Assembly: GCA_037179515.1 (NCBI GenBank)
Contig: JAXCGZ010007588.1
Coordinates: forward strand, 92,501-156,500
DNA: 64,000 nucleotides
DNA from: Halocaridina rubra
Lineage: Eukaryota; Arthropoda; Malacostraca; Decapoda; Atyidae
Direction of reading: 5' to 3'
This document shows positions 32,361 through 45,415 of the stretch, piece after piece. Under the pieces are notes generated by a model that saw only the letters and a list, made by a program, of their open reading frames with translations, was not told where the DNA came from and ran no database searches. The position numbers were made by a program, and so were the translations under genes. The stretch's first letter is position 1. Every line of letters begins with the position of its first letter.

Positions 32361-32414
32361 GACTCATTTGGGACAAGCCTCCTAGATTGCGTACTAGGAA
32401 ATTTCCTACACTAA
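32361..32414 (+). mobile_element. A5a: inverted scrap of CR1-like LINE A5
   Basis: Plus-strand piece of the A-family EEP region (GACTCATTTGGGACAAGCCT...). It is the direct continuation of minus-strand A5 if the interval 32361-32901 is flipped. Confidence 0.75.
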
Positions 32415-32901
32415 CACTATTTGTGTTAATTTCACAGTGTTGATCACCCTTTTCATTTTGTTATCTGCTGAGAGCAAGTCATCATTAAAGTCACCAAGTA
32501 TGTATATGGGTTTATGGCGCACACGGATATTTCTGAATGTTTCTAGCAGATGATTGAATGAACTGGTAGGTGCTTTAGGGTGACGGTAAACACACCCTAC
32601 AATGAAAGATGGAAGTTTCTGATACTGCACAGTGATCCATAAATCTTCGAGCTCCTCAGTTTTTTCTAAACCTGTGGTTATTTCTGATGCACTAAGATAA
32701 TTCCTAACATAAATACAGACCCCACTCCCTTGGCCATGGTCATTGCGAAATATTTTAAACTCTTGGATATTCACATATTTATTTTCACTTGTAGGAGGAA
32801 CCCAAGTTTCAATTACACAGAGGATGTCTATGTTGTAGTCTTTTGTTAGCATTATTATTTCCTCAAAATGAGCAAGCAGGGACTGAGCGTTCACATGTAC
32901 T
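32415..32901 (-). pseudogene. LINE B endonuclease fragment, inverted
   Basis: Open frame 32406-32894 encodes the B-family EEP domain only: MNAQSLLAHFEEI, CVIETWVPPTSENK, GVCIYVRNYL, LGDFNDDLL. It is closely similar to 29280-29765 but in opposite orientation. No RT is attached; both ends are cut. Confidence 0.9.
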
Positions 32902-33755
32902 CACCAGTGTAGGTCAAGATTTATCCAGTCTATCTCTTTATGATTAAAATCTCCCATAATAAAGATCCTACATTAACTCTCCCTTACAATGTTAATAACT
33001 GAGTTTATGACTTCAATAGTACCTATATGCCATTCCTCACAAATTTCTAACCTATGTTGGCTCCTTGGTGTGTTATATTCAACAATTATTACAATGCTCT
33101 CTTACCCAGTATTTATACGAGCAACAAGAAATTTCTTGAACTCTCTTTTTATAGCAAAGGTTATTTCTTCAACCTGAATTCTTTCACTTATGAGCAGTGC
33201 TATCCTTCCACCAGTCCTCTCAGATCTTTCAACCCTTAATAATCTGAAGCCCTTAGGAAAAACTGTGACACTGTTTATGTCCTCACTCAACTTAGTCTCT
33301 GTAACTGCTACTATATTTGCCTTACTGTTGTGAATCCTATCTTTTAATTCTACTGCCTTACCAGCTAATCCATCAGCATTTATGTATAACAATCTTAATG
33401 AGGCACCATTCCCTGATCTTCTGTTATTATTTTCTTTATATCCCCTTTGTCTGGAAGAACTGAAATGAAAATTTTTCTTCTCTTCATTTCTTTCCTCATT
33501 TAATCTTCTAGCTTCTTGCAACAAGTTTTTTTTCCTTTAATATCTTCCTGTATTCTGTATCGTCTAATGGACACACCTTTAAATTCTTGAAGGTCTTTTA
33601 GTCTTTTTTTCTTATCAATATTTCTCTATTTGTGTCCCCTCTCTCAAAGGCTACTTTTATTGGTCTTTGCTTTCCCTCTCTAGAATATTTACCTAGTTGG
33701 TGAATGTTTACAATATCCCCAGGACCAAAAACAATGCCAAGCTTTCTTATCAAAA
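32902..33755 (-). pseudogene. A5: CR1-like LINE fragment (ORF1 end and EEP)
   Basis: Minus strand. Reads from the ORF1 C-terminal region (near 33750: KLGIVFGPGDIVNIHQLG-like) into ORF2 EEP (LRLLYINADGLAGK, VTETKLSED, RTGGRIALLI). ORF1 and ORF2 are in one frame here (33102-33524). The segment equivalent to the young-copy A-run reads AGAGTTAA, 8 nt, so the EEP frame is unshifted. Old, diverged copy; broken downstream by the inversion. Confidence 0.82.
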
Positions 33756-34600
33756 GCCTTGCACAAAGCAAGGTGTATATACCATGGCACGGAAAGGAGA
33801 GCTCATTTTCATCACCAAGATAAGATAACAGTTCCCTTTCATTGTCCCCTAGAAGAAATTAACAAAAACATAGGCAAAGAGTCCCCTTTTGTATTCAAAT
33901 ATCCAAAAACTTTGAGAAGCCAGCTAGTAAATATTAATATAATTAAAAAAGAGAACAATGCTGGGGTGTATAAAATAGTGTACAATAACTGCCCCAAGGC
34001 ATACATTGGGCAAACAGGTTGTTCTCTGCAGCAGAGAATTACCGAAACACAAAAGATCAGTCAAATATGGCCAGGAGAACTCTGCTATCTTTGTTCATAT
34101 GAGGGAACACGGGCATACTATCAATTGGTATGGTGCCACCATGCTGTTTAGCAGCTCAGGTCCATATAAGCGCAAGATAGTGGAATCAGCCGTCATTGAA
34201 ATGACTAAAGATTTCAATTTGTCTAAAGGCCAGTGGGTGCCTGACGCGGTAGACAGGATACTCCTCAAGCATACGCTGGCCAAGATAATTCCCCAAGACA
34301 GAACGCCATCATTTAATTAGACAGCCTATTTGCTCAGCCATGTTATGTCTGTTTATAGTTATCCTTTAGTCTTTTTCTAATCCATATGTATGTTTGCATG
34401 CTCATATGTATTTTGTGTATATGCGTATAACTTTTTATATGTATGTATATGTTTGTGAATGTGTGCATATGTATACGTGTGTATGCATATGTATTTGTAG
34501 ATGCATATTTAGTTATGTATTTGTTATTTTATGTAAATAGGGCCTCCTATTTGTTATTTTTACTATTTTAATATGCATATATATCTGTATGTATGTATGT
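33756..34600 (+). pseudogene. P1: Penelope-like element GIY-YIG endonuclease and 3' UTR
   Basis: C-terminal part of a Penelope-like polyprotein. Linker up to 33960 (HCPLEEINKNIGKESPFVF). GIY-YIG core AGVYKIVYNNC (33961) and AYIGQTGCSLQQRITE (34000-34045). A one-base insertion near 34045 shifts to HKRSVKYGQENSAIFVH, then YKRKIVESAVIEM (catalytic Glu) and SKGQWVPDAVDRILLKHT. Stop at 34318-34320. Neither RT nor N-terminus is present. 34321-34600 is a TATG-rich 3' UTR with ATGTAAATAGGGCCTCC, a word found inverted at 53623-53640, which links the P modules to this family. Confidence 0.85.
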
Positions 34601-37507
34601 GCTTACCTAATTGTGTTTACGGGAAAGAGCCCAAAGCTCGTATCTTCCCGTCTCCTGATCGGTTCCATTTTCTACTTAGTGATACTTATCATACCTGTCC
34701 TTAAAACTATGGATTGAGATAGCATTAACTACCTCCTCGATTAGCGAATTCCAATTATCAACTACTCTTACACTGAAAATGTACTTCCTTACATCCTGCA
34801 AAGAAGTTTTCTTATGAAGCTTCAAACTATGACCTCTAGTTCTAGAGCCAACCATATCAAAATATCGATCCCTATCCACTCTATCATAACCATGAAGGAA
34901 TTTAAAGACTGTCACCATGTCCCCCCTCAATCATCTAGCTTCGAGTGTTGGTAAGTCTAATTCCCTCAGCCTCTCATCATAACTGAGATTGCACATTTCT
35001 GGCACGAGTTTCGTGGCATGTCTTTGAACTTTTTCAAGCTTAGCTATGTGCTTCTTCAAGTGTGGATTCCAAAAGGGGGCTGCATATTCAAGTTTTGGCC
35101 TCACATAGGTTACATAAATATTTCTGAATATTTCCTTGTCCACGTGCCTGAAGGCTACCCTTACATTTGATTAGAAGGCATATGATGCCCTTACTATGCT
35201 ATTTATATGTATTTCTGGAGACAAATCTGCCAGTATGTTTATTCCTAGATCTCTCTCATTTTCTATCTCTTGAAGTTGTACTCCAGCCACCGAGTAGTCA
35301 AGCTTGGGCCTTCTTGCACTTGTACCCATTCTCATTACCTTACATTTTGAAGTATTGAATTTCATTAGCCACTTTTCTGACCACTCATGCAGACTATTTA
35401 GATCTTCCTGAAGTTCTCTACCATTGTTGTCATTTCCTTCTTTCTTCACAATCTTTGCATCATCTGCAAACATATTCATAAATGAATTTACAGACTCTGG
35501 TAGGTCATTTACATATACAAGGAACAAAAGTAGCCCTAAAACTGAACCCTGTGAAACTCCACTACTAACTCTTCTCCATTCAGACACTGAGTGTCTTACT
35601 CTAACCCTCTGTTCCCTTCCTTCTAAGTAAGTTTTTATCCATTCCAAGACATTTCCACCTATTCTAGCCATTGTTTGCAACTTCCCAATAAGTTCTTCCA
35701 CGTGGAACAGTGTCAAACGCTTTCTGGAAGTTTAGGAATATGCAATCTGCCCAGCCCTCTCTTTCCTGTAAGATTCGGCATACCTCACCATAAAATTCTA
35801 ATAAGTTTGTTACTGTTGATCTACCTTCTCTGAAGCTATGTTGCCTCACTGACAAAAAGTTGAAGGATTCCAAGTGAAGAGCGATATGTTTCCTTAGTAG
35901 TTTCTTAATAACTTTGCAAACTATGCTGGTCAAGGAAACTGGTCTGTAGTTTAGAGCCGTATCCTTCCTTCCCTTTTTGAAGACAGGTATCACGTTTGCT
36001 TGTTTCCAGCTTCTTGGAATCTTCCCTGACTCCAGTGACTTTTAAATATGATACTTAGTGCCACTGATATTGAGTTTGTGCATTTTTTAAGTACATAAGG
36101 GGATATATCATCAGGACCTGTAGCTTTATGAACATCTAACTCCATCAGCGCTTTGCATACCTCTGTACCTGTAAGGTTGATGTTCTCTAATACTGGCCCT
36201 TGAGCTTCTATCTCTGCAATCTGAGGGGTTAGGGGTATTTTCTGCTATAAATACTGACTGAAACTCCTTGTTCAATTCTTTGCAGATCTCTTCATCCGTC
36301 TCAGTGATGCTTCCATCCGCTCTTTTAAGCCTTCAAAACCTGTTCTTTTACCTTCAGTTTTCCTCTGATAAAGCTGTGGAAAAGCTTGGGATTTTCTTTA
36401 GCCATTCTGGTGATGTCCCTCTCATAGTCTCTTTCTGTTTCTCTTCTTTTACTTAGATAATAATTTCTTGCTCTTTTGAAGGTTTGCCAGGCATTTATGT
36501 TTTTTCTCCTCCTATACCTTTTCCAGCATTTGTCTCTCCGATCCTTAGCTCTTTTAAACTCATTATCAAACAAATACTCTCTGGCATGAATTACACCTAC
36601 TTTGGTGACAGTTATGCAGCAATCTACTATCTTTCCATATTTCTCATAAAAGATGTCATACATTTCTTGTACAAATTTGTTGTAAAATAAGGTTTTCCAG
36701 TCAATAACTGCAAAAAGCTCATTCATTTTGATGTAATTTCTTTCAGATAGCTCCTCCTTATGTCCTCAGTGCCTCTACTTTCAGGAAGAATATCTTCAAT
36801 GATATACTCCATCAACAACACACAGTGGTTACTTTTTCCCATTGGTGGTTCATACTCAACTTTTTCAATATCCAACACATTATCTGTGAATACTAGATCA
36901 TTGGTGATGGCTCATCTCCACCTCTGGCCCTCGTTGGTTCCATTACATGTTGGTGTAGGAAATTCCCTTGTACGCAATCTAGGAATCTTGCCCCAGATGA
37001 GTCCTCACCACTGTGTGGGTCAAGATTTGTCCAAGCTATCTCTTTATGATTAAAATCTCCCATAATCAAAATCCTACATTTTCTCTCCCATGCCATGTTA
37101 ACAACTGAGTTTATGACTTCAATAGTACCTATATGACTTTCCTCATAAACTTCTAGCCAATTTTGGTTCCATGTTGGGTTTTATACAACAGTTATTATGA
37201 TGCTCTCTGACCCAGTATTTATGCGAGCAACAAGAAATTCCTTGAACTTACTTTCTATAGCCAAGTTTATTTCTTCAACTTCAATCCTTTCACTTATGAG
37301 CAGTGCTATCCCTCCACCAGTCCTCTCAGATCTTTCAACCTTTAATATTCTGAAGCCCTTAGGAAAACCTCTGACACTGTTTATGTCCTCACTCAACTTA
37401 GTCTCTGTAATCGCTACTATATCTGCATTAGTGTTGTGAATCCTATCTTTTAATTCTACTGCTTTACCAACTAATCCATCAGCATTTGTGTATAACAATC
37501 TTAATGA
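34601..37507 (-). pseudogene. A6: older CR1-like LINE, ORF2 only
   Basis: 3' tail at 34601 beside (GTAT)n. Covers ORF2 back to YTNADGLVGKAVELK (37498). The RT is open in pieces: 35171-35716 (VSQGSVLGLLLF with Pro of PQGS changed to Ser; FADDAKIVKK intact) and 35664-35993. EEP pieces: 36893-37096 (MGDFNHKEI) and 37181-37498. At the position of the young-copy A-run it has AGAGAAAA (8 nt), so the EEP frame is not shifted. Ends head to head with A7. Confidence 0.88.
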
Positions 37508-38619
37508 GAAGAAAAATTTTCATTACAGAGTTCTTCCAGACAAAGGGGAGATAAAGAAGATAATGACAGAAGATCAGGGGATGGAGCCTCATTAAGATTT
37601 TTATACACATATGCTGATGGATTAGCTGGTAAGGCAGTAGAATTAAAAGATAGGATTCACAACAGTAAGGCAGATATAGTAGCAATTACAGAGACTAAGT
37701 TGAGTGAGGACATAAACAGTGTCACAGTTTTTCCTAAGGGCTTCAGAATACTAAGGGTTGAAAGATCTGAGAGGACTGGTGGAGGGATAGCACTGCTCAT
37801 AAGTGAAAGGATTCAAGTCGAAGAAATAAACTTGGCTATAGAAAGTGAGTTCAAGGAATTTCTTGTTGCTCGCATAAATACTGGGTCAGAGAGCATTATA
37901 ATAACTGTTGTATACAACCCACCAAGGAACCAAAATAGGCTTGAAGTTTATGAGGAAAGTCATATAGGTACTATTGAAGTCATAAACTCAGTTGTTATCA
38001 TGGCACGGGAAAAAAAATGTAGGATTTTGATTATGGGAGACTTTAATCATAAAGAGATAGATTGGATAAATCTTGACCCACACAGTGGTGAGGACTCATT
38101 CGGGGCAAGATTCCTAGATTGCGTACAAGGGAATTTCCTACACCAACATGTAATGGAACCAACAAGGGCCAGGGGTGGGGATGAGCCATCACTACTTGAT
38201 CTAGTGTTCACAGATAATGTGTTGGATATTGAAAAAATTGAGTATGAACCACCAATTGGAAAGAGTGACCACTGTGTGTTGTTGATGGAGTATATCATTG
38301 AAGATATTCTTCCTGAGAGTAGAGGCACTGAGGACATGAGGAGGAACTATTCGAAAGGAGATTACATCAAAATGAATGAGCTTTTTGCAGTTATTGACTG
38401 GAGAACCTTATTTTACAACAAATCTGTACAAGAAATGTATGACATCTTTTGTGAGAAATATGGGAAGATAGTAGATTGCTGCATACCTGTCACCAAAGTA
38501 GGTGTAACTCATGCCAGAGAGAAATGGTTCGATAATGGGTATAAAAGAGCTAAGGAGTGGAGAGACATATGCTGGAAAAAGTATAGGAGGAGAAAAATCA
38601 TAAATGCCTGGCAAACCTA
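37508..38619 (+). pseudogene. A7: CR1-like LINE, endonuclease portion, 3'-truncated
   Basis: Plus strand. Starts within the ORF1 end, then the ORF2 EEP domain is open without interruption: ITETKLSED, RTGGGIALLIS, VVYNPPRNQNRLEVYEES, EKKCRILIMGDFNHKEIDW (38005-38062), GKSDHCVLLME. Unlike A1, A8, A11 and A13, its A-run has 8 A, so the endonuclease is in frame. It ends at WQT (38619), where the sequence turns into (TG/TA)n; the RT is missing. A 3' truncation is unusual for LINE integration, so a later deletion or recombination within the microsatellite is likely. Confidence 0.88.
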
Positions 38620-38673
38620 GTATGTGTGTATATATGTATGTGTCTGTGTATGTGTATGTATATGTATGTATGT

Positions 38674-38756
<83 letters not shown>
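38620..38756. repeat. (TATG)n/(TA)n microsatellite
   Basis: TG-rich to TA-rich simple repeat following truncated A7. Confidence 0.92.
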
Positions 38757-38985
38757 ATTAACACTGAACTGTTGTGGTCGCCGTGGCTCAACCGGTAGCG
38801 TCCGCGACTCTGAGGCGTCAGGTCGAGGGTTCGCGCCCTGTCACGGTCTGAGGTTAGCAAGGGCATGCACTCAGTGTAAGGATTACATCTGCCAAAACAA
38901 GTCCTTCGCAAGAAGGCAACCGTCCTAGCCCTTGGTTGAAAAGGGAGTCCGTGACGTAAAACCGGAACATTAACACTGAACTGTT
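38757..38985 (+). mobile_element. S2: tRNA-derived SINE with 17-bp target-site duplication
   Basis: SINE body 38774-38968, with A box TGGCTCAACCGGTAGCG (38784-38800), B box GGTTCGCGCCCT and the same body as S1. It is flanked by identical 17-bp direct repeats, ATTAACACTGAACTGTT, at 38757-38773 and 38969-38985. The related P4 module (45728-45748) carries the same site without a SINE, so the insertion is real and recent relative to the host repeat. Confidence 0.93.
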
Positions 38986-39930
<945 letters not shown>

Positions 39931-40005
39931 GATTACCTAATTGTGTGTACGGGAAAGAGCCCAAAGCTCGTATCTTCCCGTCTCCTGATCGGTTCCATAT
40001 TATAC

Positions 40006-42980
40006 TTAGTGATACTTATCATACCTGTCCTTAAAATTAAGGATTGAGATAGCATTAACTACCTCTTCGCTTAGCGAATTCCAATTATCAACTACTCTTA
40101 CACTGAAAAAGTATTTCCTTACATCCTGCAAAGAAGTTTTCTTACGAAGCTTCAAACTATGACCTCTAGTTCTAGAGCCAGCCATATCAAAATATCCATC
40201 CCTATCCACTCTATCATAACCATGAAGGAATTTAAAGACTGTCACCATATCCCCCCTCACTCTTCTAGCTTCGAGTGATGATATGTCTAATTCCCTCAGC
40301 CTGTCATCATAACTGAGATTGCGTATTTCTGGCACCAGTTTCGTGGCATGTCTCTGAACTTTTTCAAGCTTAGCTATGTGCTTTTTCAAGTGCGGATTCC
40401 AAAAGGGGGCTGCATATTCGAGTTTTGGCCTCACATAGGTTACATAAATATTTCTGAACATTTCCTTGTCCATGTGCCTGAAGGCTACCCTTACATTTGA
40501 TAAGAATGCATATGCTGCCCTTACTATGCCATTTATATGTATTTCTGGAGACAAATCTGCCAGTATGTTTACTCCTAGATCTCTCTCATAAACTGTCTCT
40601 TGAAGTTGTACTCCAGCCACCGAGTAGTCAAGCTTGGGCCTTCTTGCACTTGTGCCCATTCTCATTACCTTACATTTTGAAGTACTGAATTTCATTAGCC
40701 ACTTTTCTGACCACTCATGCAGATTATTTAGATCCTCCTGAAGTTCTCTACCATTGTTCTCGTTTTTTACTTTCTTCACAATCTTTGCATCATCTGCAAA
40801 CATATTCATGAATGAATTTACAGACTCTGGTAGGTCAATTACATATACAATTAACAAAAGTGGCCCTAAAACTGAACCCTGTGGAACTCCACTACTAACT
40901 CTTCTCCATTCAGACACTGAGTGTCTTACTCTAACCCTCTGTTCCCTTCCTTCTAAGTAAGTTTTTATCCATTCCAAAACATTTCCACCTATTCTAGCCA
41001 TTGATTGCAGCTTCCTAATAAGTCTCCCATGTGGAACAGTGTCAAACACTTTCTGGAAGTCTAGGAATATGCAATCTGCCCAGCCCTCTCTTTCCTGTAA
41101 GATTTGGCTTACCTCATCATAAAATTCTAATAAGTTTGTTACTGTTGATCTACCTTCTCTGAAGCCATGTTGCCTCACTGACAAAAAGTTGAAGGATTCC
41201 AAGTGAAGAGAGATATGTTTCCTTAGTAGTTTCTCCATAACTTTGCAAACTATGCTGGTCAAGGAAACTGGTCTATAGTTCAGAGCCGTATCCCTCCTTC
41301 CCTTTTTGAAGATAGGTATCACATTTGTTTGTTTCCAGCATCTTGGAACCTCCCCCGACTCCAGTGACTCCTTAAATATGATACTTAGTGCCACTGATAT
41401 TGTGTTTGCACATTTTTTAAGCACATGAGGGGATATGTCATCAGGACCTGTAGCTTTATGAACATCTAAATCCATCAGCGCTTTGCATACCTCTGTGGCT
41501 GTAAGGTTGATGTTCTCTAATACCGGCCCTTGAGCTTCTATCACTGCAATCTGAGGGGGTGGGGTATTTTCTACTGTAAATACTGACTGAAACTCCTTGT
41601 TCAATACTTTGCAGATCTCTTCATCCGTCTCGGTGATACTTCCATCCGCTCTCTTTAGCCTTAAAACCTGTTCCTTTACCTTCAGTTTTCCTCTGATAAA
41701 GCTGTGGAAAAGCTTGGGATTTTCTTTAGCCTTCCTGGTGATATCCCTCTCATAGTCTCTCTCTGCCTCTCTCCTTTTACTTAGGTAGTCATTTCTTGCT
41801 CTTTTGTAGGTTTGCCAGGCATTTATGTTTTTTCTCCTCCTATAACTTTTCCAGCATTTGTCTCTCCACACCTTAGCTCTTTTACACCCATTATCGAACC
41901 ATTTCTCTCTGGCATGAATTACACCTACTTTGGTGACAGGTATGCAGCAATCTACTATCTTCCCATATTTCTCACAAAAGATGTCATACATTTCTTGTAC
42001 AGATTTGTTGTAAAATAAGGTTCTCCAGTCAATAACTGCAAAAAGCTCATTCATTTTGATGTAATCTCCTTTCGGATAGTTCCTCCTCATGTCCTCAGTG
42101 CCTCTACTCTCAGGAAGAATATCTTCAATGATATACTCCATCAACAACACACAGTGGTCACTCTTCCCAATTGGTGGTTCATACTCAATTTTTTCAATAT
42201 CCAACACATTATCTGTGAACACTAGATCAAGTAGTGATGGCTCATCCCCACCCCTGGCCCTTGTTGGTTCCATTACATGTTGGTGTAGGAAATTCCCTTG
42301 TACGCAATCTAGGAATCTTGCCCCGAATGAGTCCTCACCACTGTGTGGGTCAAGATTTATCCAATCTATCTCTTTATGATTAAAGTCTCCCATAATCAAA
42401 ATCCTACATTTTTTTCCCGTGCCATGTTAACAACTGAGTTTATGACTTCAATAGTACCTATATGACTTTCCTCATAAACTTCAAGCCTATTTTGGTTCCT
42501 TGGTGGGTTGTATACAACAGTTATTATAATGCGCTCTGACCCAGTATTTATGCGAGCAACAAGAAATTCCTTGAACTCACTTTCTATAGCCAAGTTTATT
42601 TCTTCAACTTGAATCCTTTCACTTATGAGCAGTGCTATCCCTCCACCAGTCCTCTCAGATCTTTCAACCCTTAGTATTCTGAAGCCCTTAGGAAAAACTG
42701 TGACACTGTTTATGTCCTCACTCAACTTAGTCTCTGTAATTGCTACTATATTTGCCTTACTATTGTGAATCCTATCTTTTAATTCTACAACCTTACCAGC
42801 TAATCCATCAGCATTTGTGTATAACAATCTTAATGAGGCCCCATCCCCTGATCTTCTGTCATTATCTTCTTTATCTCCCCTTTGTCTGGAAGAACTCTGT
42901 AACGAAAATTTTTCTTCTCCTTCATTTCTGTCACCATTTAACCTTCTTGCCTCTTGCAACAAGTTTTTGATCTTTCCCAT
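40006..42980 (-). pseudogene. A8 ORF2: endonuclease-reverse transcriptase
   Basis: EEP first part 42396-42980: LRLLYTNADGLAGK, ITETKLSED, RTGGGIALLISERI, VVYNPPRNQ. It reaches a 7-A run at about 42409-42415 and the zero frame stops 9 nt later (VGF then TGA). The -1 frame is then open for 797 codons (42399-40006): MGDFNHKEIDW, GKSDHCVLL, KATGPDDISPHVLKK, NYRPVSLTSIVCKV, FLDFQKVFDTVPHG, VPQGSVLGPLLLIVYV, FADDAKIVKK and the full C-terminus ending [10 protein letters not shown] catalytic residues appear intact. Endonuclease plus RT would suit target-primed reverse transcription. Confidence 0.92.
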
Positions 42981-42998
42981 CTCTTCCTGTGTTCTGTA

Positions 42999-43907
42999 TC
43001 ATCTAATGAACACTTCTTTGAATTCTTGAAGGTCTTTAAGACTTTTTTTTCTCAACAATATTTCCCTACATGTTTCCCCTCTCTCAAAGGTTACTTTTGT
43101 TGGTCTCGGCTTTCCTTCCCTCGAATATTTACCTAGCTGGTGTATGTTTACAATATCCTCAGGACCACAAACTACTCCAAGCTTTCTTATCAGGTCTACA
43201 ACCCTAGCTTTATTTTCTTCAAGTCTCCCCTGCCATGTTGGCTCCTGGAATTCGCTTATGCCTGAGATTACCACTGTCTTCTCCTTATCAAGTGCCTGTC
43301 TGATGAGTGGGTTTGCCCTTTCCATCACAACATCTTTCATTTTTTCGATTACTGTCTCTTTATAGTCAACTGTTTGTATGTTTTCCAGTGCCACCACCTT
43401 TACAGCCTCTTTTACTGCCACATTCCCCTTTAGTGCATCAGCAAAGGAAGTTTTCATGGCATCATTTTCCATATTCAGCTCCTGGAACTCTTTTCTGAAC
43501 TGTTCAATGTTTTCCTTAATCTGGACATTCCAAGCAGCAATCTCGTCTCTCTCAGAAGAGAGCAGTGAACTAACATCTAATTCCTTTAGGTTGTCATTCA
43601 GCTGTTTGTTTTTATCTTCTTGATTAGAAATTCTAGATTCTAGTTGACTCTTTTCCCCTTCCAGCTTCTTTATTCTTTTTTCTAGTTCCTTTCTCTCCTG
43701 CCCTTGTGCTTTATTTGCTTCCTCCAAAGATCTTGTTTGCTCTCTGAGTGTTTCATTCTCTTTCATTTCTCCATCCATATTCCGAATTTTATCATCAAGG
43801 CTTATAACCATTGCCTCTAAATTCTTGATTTTCTGTTTAAGTCTCCTAATGGCTACCCCTCCTACCGACCCATGGATGGGAGAGGTTTGGGACAGAGATG
43901 GCGTCAT
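42999..43907 (-). pseudogene. A8 ORF1: coiled-coil ORF1 protein
   Basis: 302 codons from MTPSLSQTSPIHGSVGG to EFKEVFIR, where CGA has become TGA. Coiled coil about residues 22-130. The RRM-like region contains TVVISGISEFQEPTWQGR and GPEDIVNIHQLGKYSREGK. Beyond the TGA the same frame continues (RYRTQEEMGKIKNLLQEA) and runs without a further stop into the ORF2 endonuclease, because this copy differs in length by 2 nt in the A/G-rich overlap. In A1 and A13 ORF1 instead ends at the overlap. Confidence 0.9.
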
Positions 43908-44819
43908 TTTTATGTTCTCCCTCTCACAGAATATAGAAAGAAGACGAGAAAGAGGAAAAAAAAAAGAGAAAAACTTTTAATTAAGCTTCACACCGAATTT
44001 TTATATCTCCATATAAGTGCTATTTAGTGACTCAGTTTATCTCTTTTCTGGTAACACACATCGTAACTTAAAAACCTGACCATGGTAATTTAAGGATAAA
44101 AAGAAAAAGAAAAACAAAAGTCAAACCTGAAGGAAAATTCGAATTTGTGTCTGAGGTGGCACCCACCTGTTTCTGCTATATATTCTTCCTAACTGATAAA
44201 CTCACTTGCTAACCAAGATATGTTATCACAGGGTTAGACTTTACATTTAACTCAATATATATACAAAATAAAAAAAAAATAAAAAAATAGTAAAAGAGAA
44301 AGCTAAAAGAAAAGCAAAAAAAAAAATGAAGAAAATAAGACAGCTGTACTACTTGGCAACTTAACTCAGTACTGTTGACAGGTGGATATTTGCTTTTTTT
44401 TTTTTAATTATTCAATTATTTCGTGTATCAAACTAACTAACAAGTTAATATAAATGGGAAGGATACTGATTTTAACAATATATGGAACCACAGGATCAGG
44501 TAAACGGCTTAAGAGCTTTCCCCAGTTTACACAAAAAATTAGGTAATGTGATGTGATGGCTTCACCTCTGGCAACTCTTCTAAATTTCCTTCAAGGCAGA
44601 ACTGGACGGCAGCTTCTCTCTCCCCTCACGAAAATGTTCTCAATTTTTTTCCTTTAATATTTTGGACAGTCTCGTCATACAACAAATATAAGTTTTGTAC
44701 TCACAATACTCTGCAGGATGTCAGATTTATGGAAATTATGGTAAAGTTTTCCACTAAGCACTTAGTCACTCAAAAACACAAGTAGAAATTTAAGAGGAGC
44801 AGTTTCGTGTGTCACTGAA
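43908..44819 (-). promoter_or_regulatory. A8 5' UTR / presumptive internal promoter
   Basis: Colinear with 15874-16790. Defines the element's 5' end at about GTCACTGAAT (44811-44820), after which both copies change to TG-rich simple repeat. Confidence 0.6.

Positions 44820-45333
<514 letters not shown>

Positions 45334-45412
<79 letters not shown>
45334..45412. repeat. (TA)n microsatellite
   Basis: TA run after S3. Confidence 0.95.

Positions 45413-45415
<3 letters not shown>

Larger units (their letters stand above)
39931..44819 (-). mobile_element. A8: most complete CR1-like LINE copy
   Basis: Full-length minus-strand element of 4.89 kb: 3' tail (AATTAGGTAATC) at 39931 against TGTG, ORF2 40006-42980, ORF1 42999-43907 and 5' UTR 43908-44819. 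Both outer flanks are TG/TA simple repeat, so it appears to have inserted inside a microsatellite. It has the fewest lesions of any A copy: one nonsense codon in ORF1 and the shared -1 break in the endonuclease. Confidence 0.93.

Noticed and set aside
37181..38620. A6/A7 as one large inverted duplication or read foldback artefact
   Set aside because: A6 is an old diverged copy and A7 a young one, with different A-run forms, so they are separate elements meeting head to head.
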